DNA from: a virus
Reading direction: 5' to 3' (one strand)
IMG/VR virus record: IMGVR_UViG_3300034071_000552
Location: 1 to 51,795 of that record
Length of the DNA: 51,795 bases
Position numbers and translations under genes: made by a program. The notes beneath the pieces are model-generated. The model was given only the letters and a program-made list of their open reading frames with translations, did not search any database and had not been told where the DNA came from. Below, in pieces: positions 51,731 to 51,795 of this stretch; within the stretch, counting starts at the first letter, position 1, and each line of letters opens with the position of its first letter.

Positions 51731-51795
51731 AGCTCTGTTATTTTGTTTTTAGCTGCATCTGTCAATGCACTCTTGGTTGACAATAATTCGATTAA
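51718..51795 (-). CDS. C-terminus of an unidentified leftward gene (partial)
   Basis: Reading leftward from the window edge, a frame of 25 codons (starting LIELLSTKSALTDAAKNK) ends in TAA at 51718-51720 inside the exonuclease start. The helical, charged sequence and the short overlap fit a neighbouring gene in the same operon. Too little is visible to name it. Confidence 0.5.
   Translation of the reverse strand, partial: LIELLSTKSALTDAAKNKITELCNQ

Noticed and set aside
1-51795. tRNA genes, CRISPR arrays, insertion sequences, integrase and attachment sites
   Set aside because: No cloverleaf pattern, spaced repeats, transposase or integrase motifs were recognised by eye in either strand.

Overview
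The window looks like about 52 kb of a tailed (podovirus-type) phage genome infecting a member of the Bacteroidota, probably crAss-like or a related lineage. The evidence is the order small terminase / large terminase / portal / scaffold / major capsid protein / neck-ring proteins / long stabilisation (muzzle) protein / fibres / internal cargo proteins, a BACON-type domain in the main fibre, a VirE_N-type primase-helicase, Bacteroidota-type promoter boxes (TAnnTTTG) a few bases before many starts, and A-rich start contexts with almost no Shine-Dalgarno sequence. The DNA is AT-rich. No tRNA, CRISPR array, insertion sequence, integrase or attachment site was seen. Family calls rest on motif recognition by eye, with no database search.

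Layout. (1) 1-981 (+): the 3' end of a GroEL gene, a tiny membrane protein and GroES, overlapping as one operon. (2) 941-1390 (-): a winged-helix-like regulator whose promoter overlaps that of the next rightward gene. (3) 1420-7076 (+): a small HNH-like protein, a decoration protein, two holin candidates, a CHAP endolysin, a metallophosphoesterase, a small fibre-like protein with a 108-nt duplication, small unknowns, and a protein resembling two tandem GroES folds. (4) 7058-17816 (+): packaging and head genes (terminase, portal, scaffold, capsid, accessory and neck proteins), with a strong hairpin just after the capsid gene and a terminator-promoter pair before the neck gene. (5) 17823-30010 (+): connector, muzzle, BACON fibre, adhesins, a displaced muzzle-type domain, a GNAT acetyltransferase and two internal virion proteins. 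(6) 30032-43708 (+): one open frame of 4558 codons, a modular 'polyvalent' protein with two zinc-metallopeptidase motifs, a possible ADP-ribosyltransferase-like domain, other phage domains and a recurring SKQS linker. (7) 43705-51795 (-): a convergent replication/recombination block: PD-(D/E)XK exonuclease, SSB, small helical proteins, primase-helicase, SF2 helicase fused to a VRR-NUC-like nuclease, a stand-alone DnaA domain IV, and small accessory genes.

The genes suggest a division of labour. The leftward block replicates and recombines DNA, and the DnaA-type domain and primase-helicase suggest origin recognition by the phage itself. The rightward block builds, packages and releases virions, helped by a phage GroEL/GroES pair. 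The two blocks meet tail to tail at 43705-43708, where the stop codons interlock in the loop of a long hairpin, a likely bidirectional terminator. The giant protein follows two internal-virion-type genes and is probably packaged and ejected into the host. No RNA polymerase motif was recognised in it, unlike the giant cargo protein of well-known crAss-like phages.
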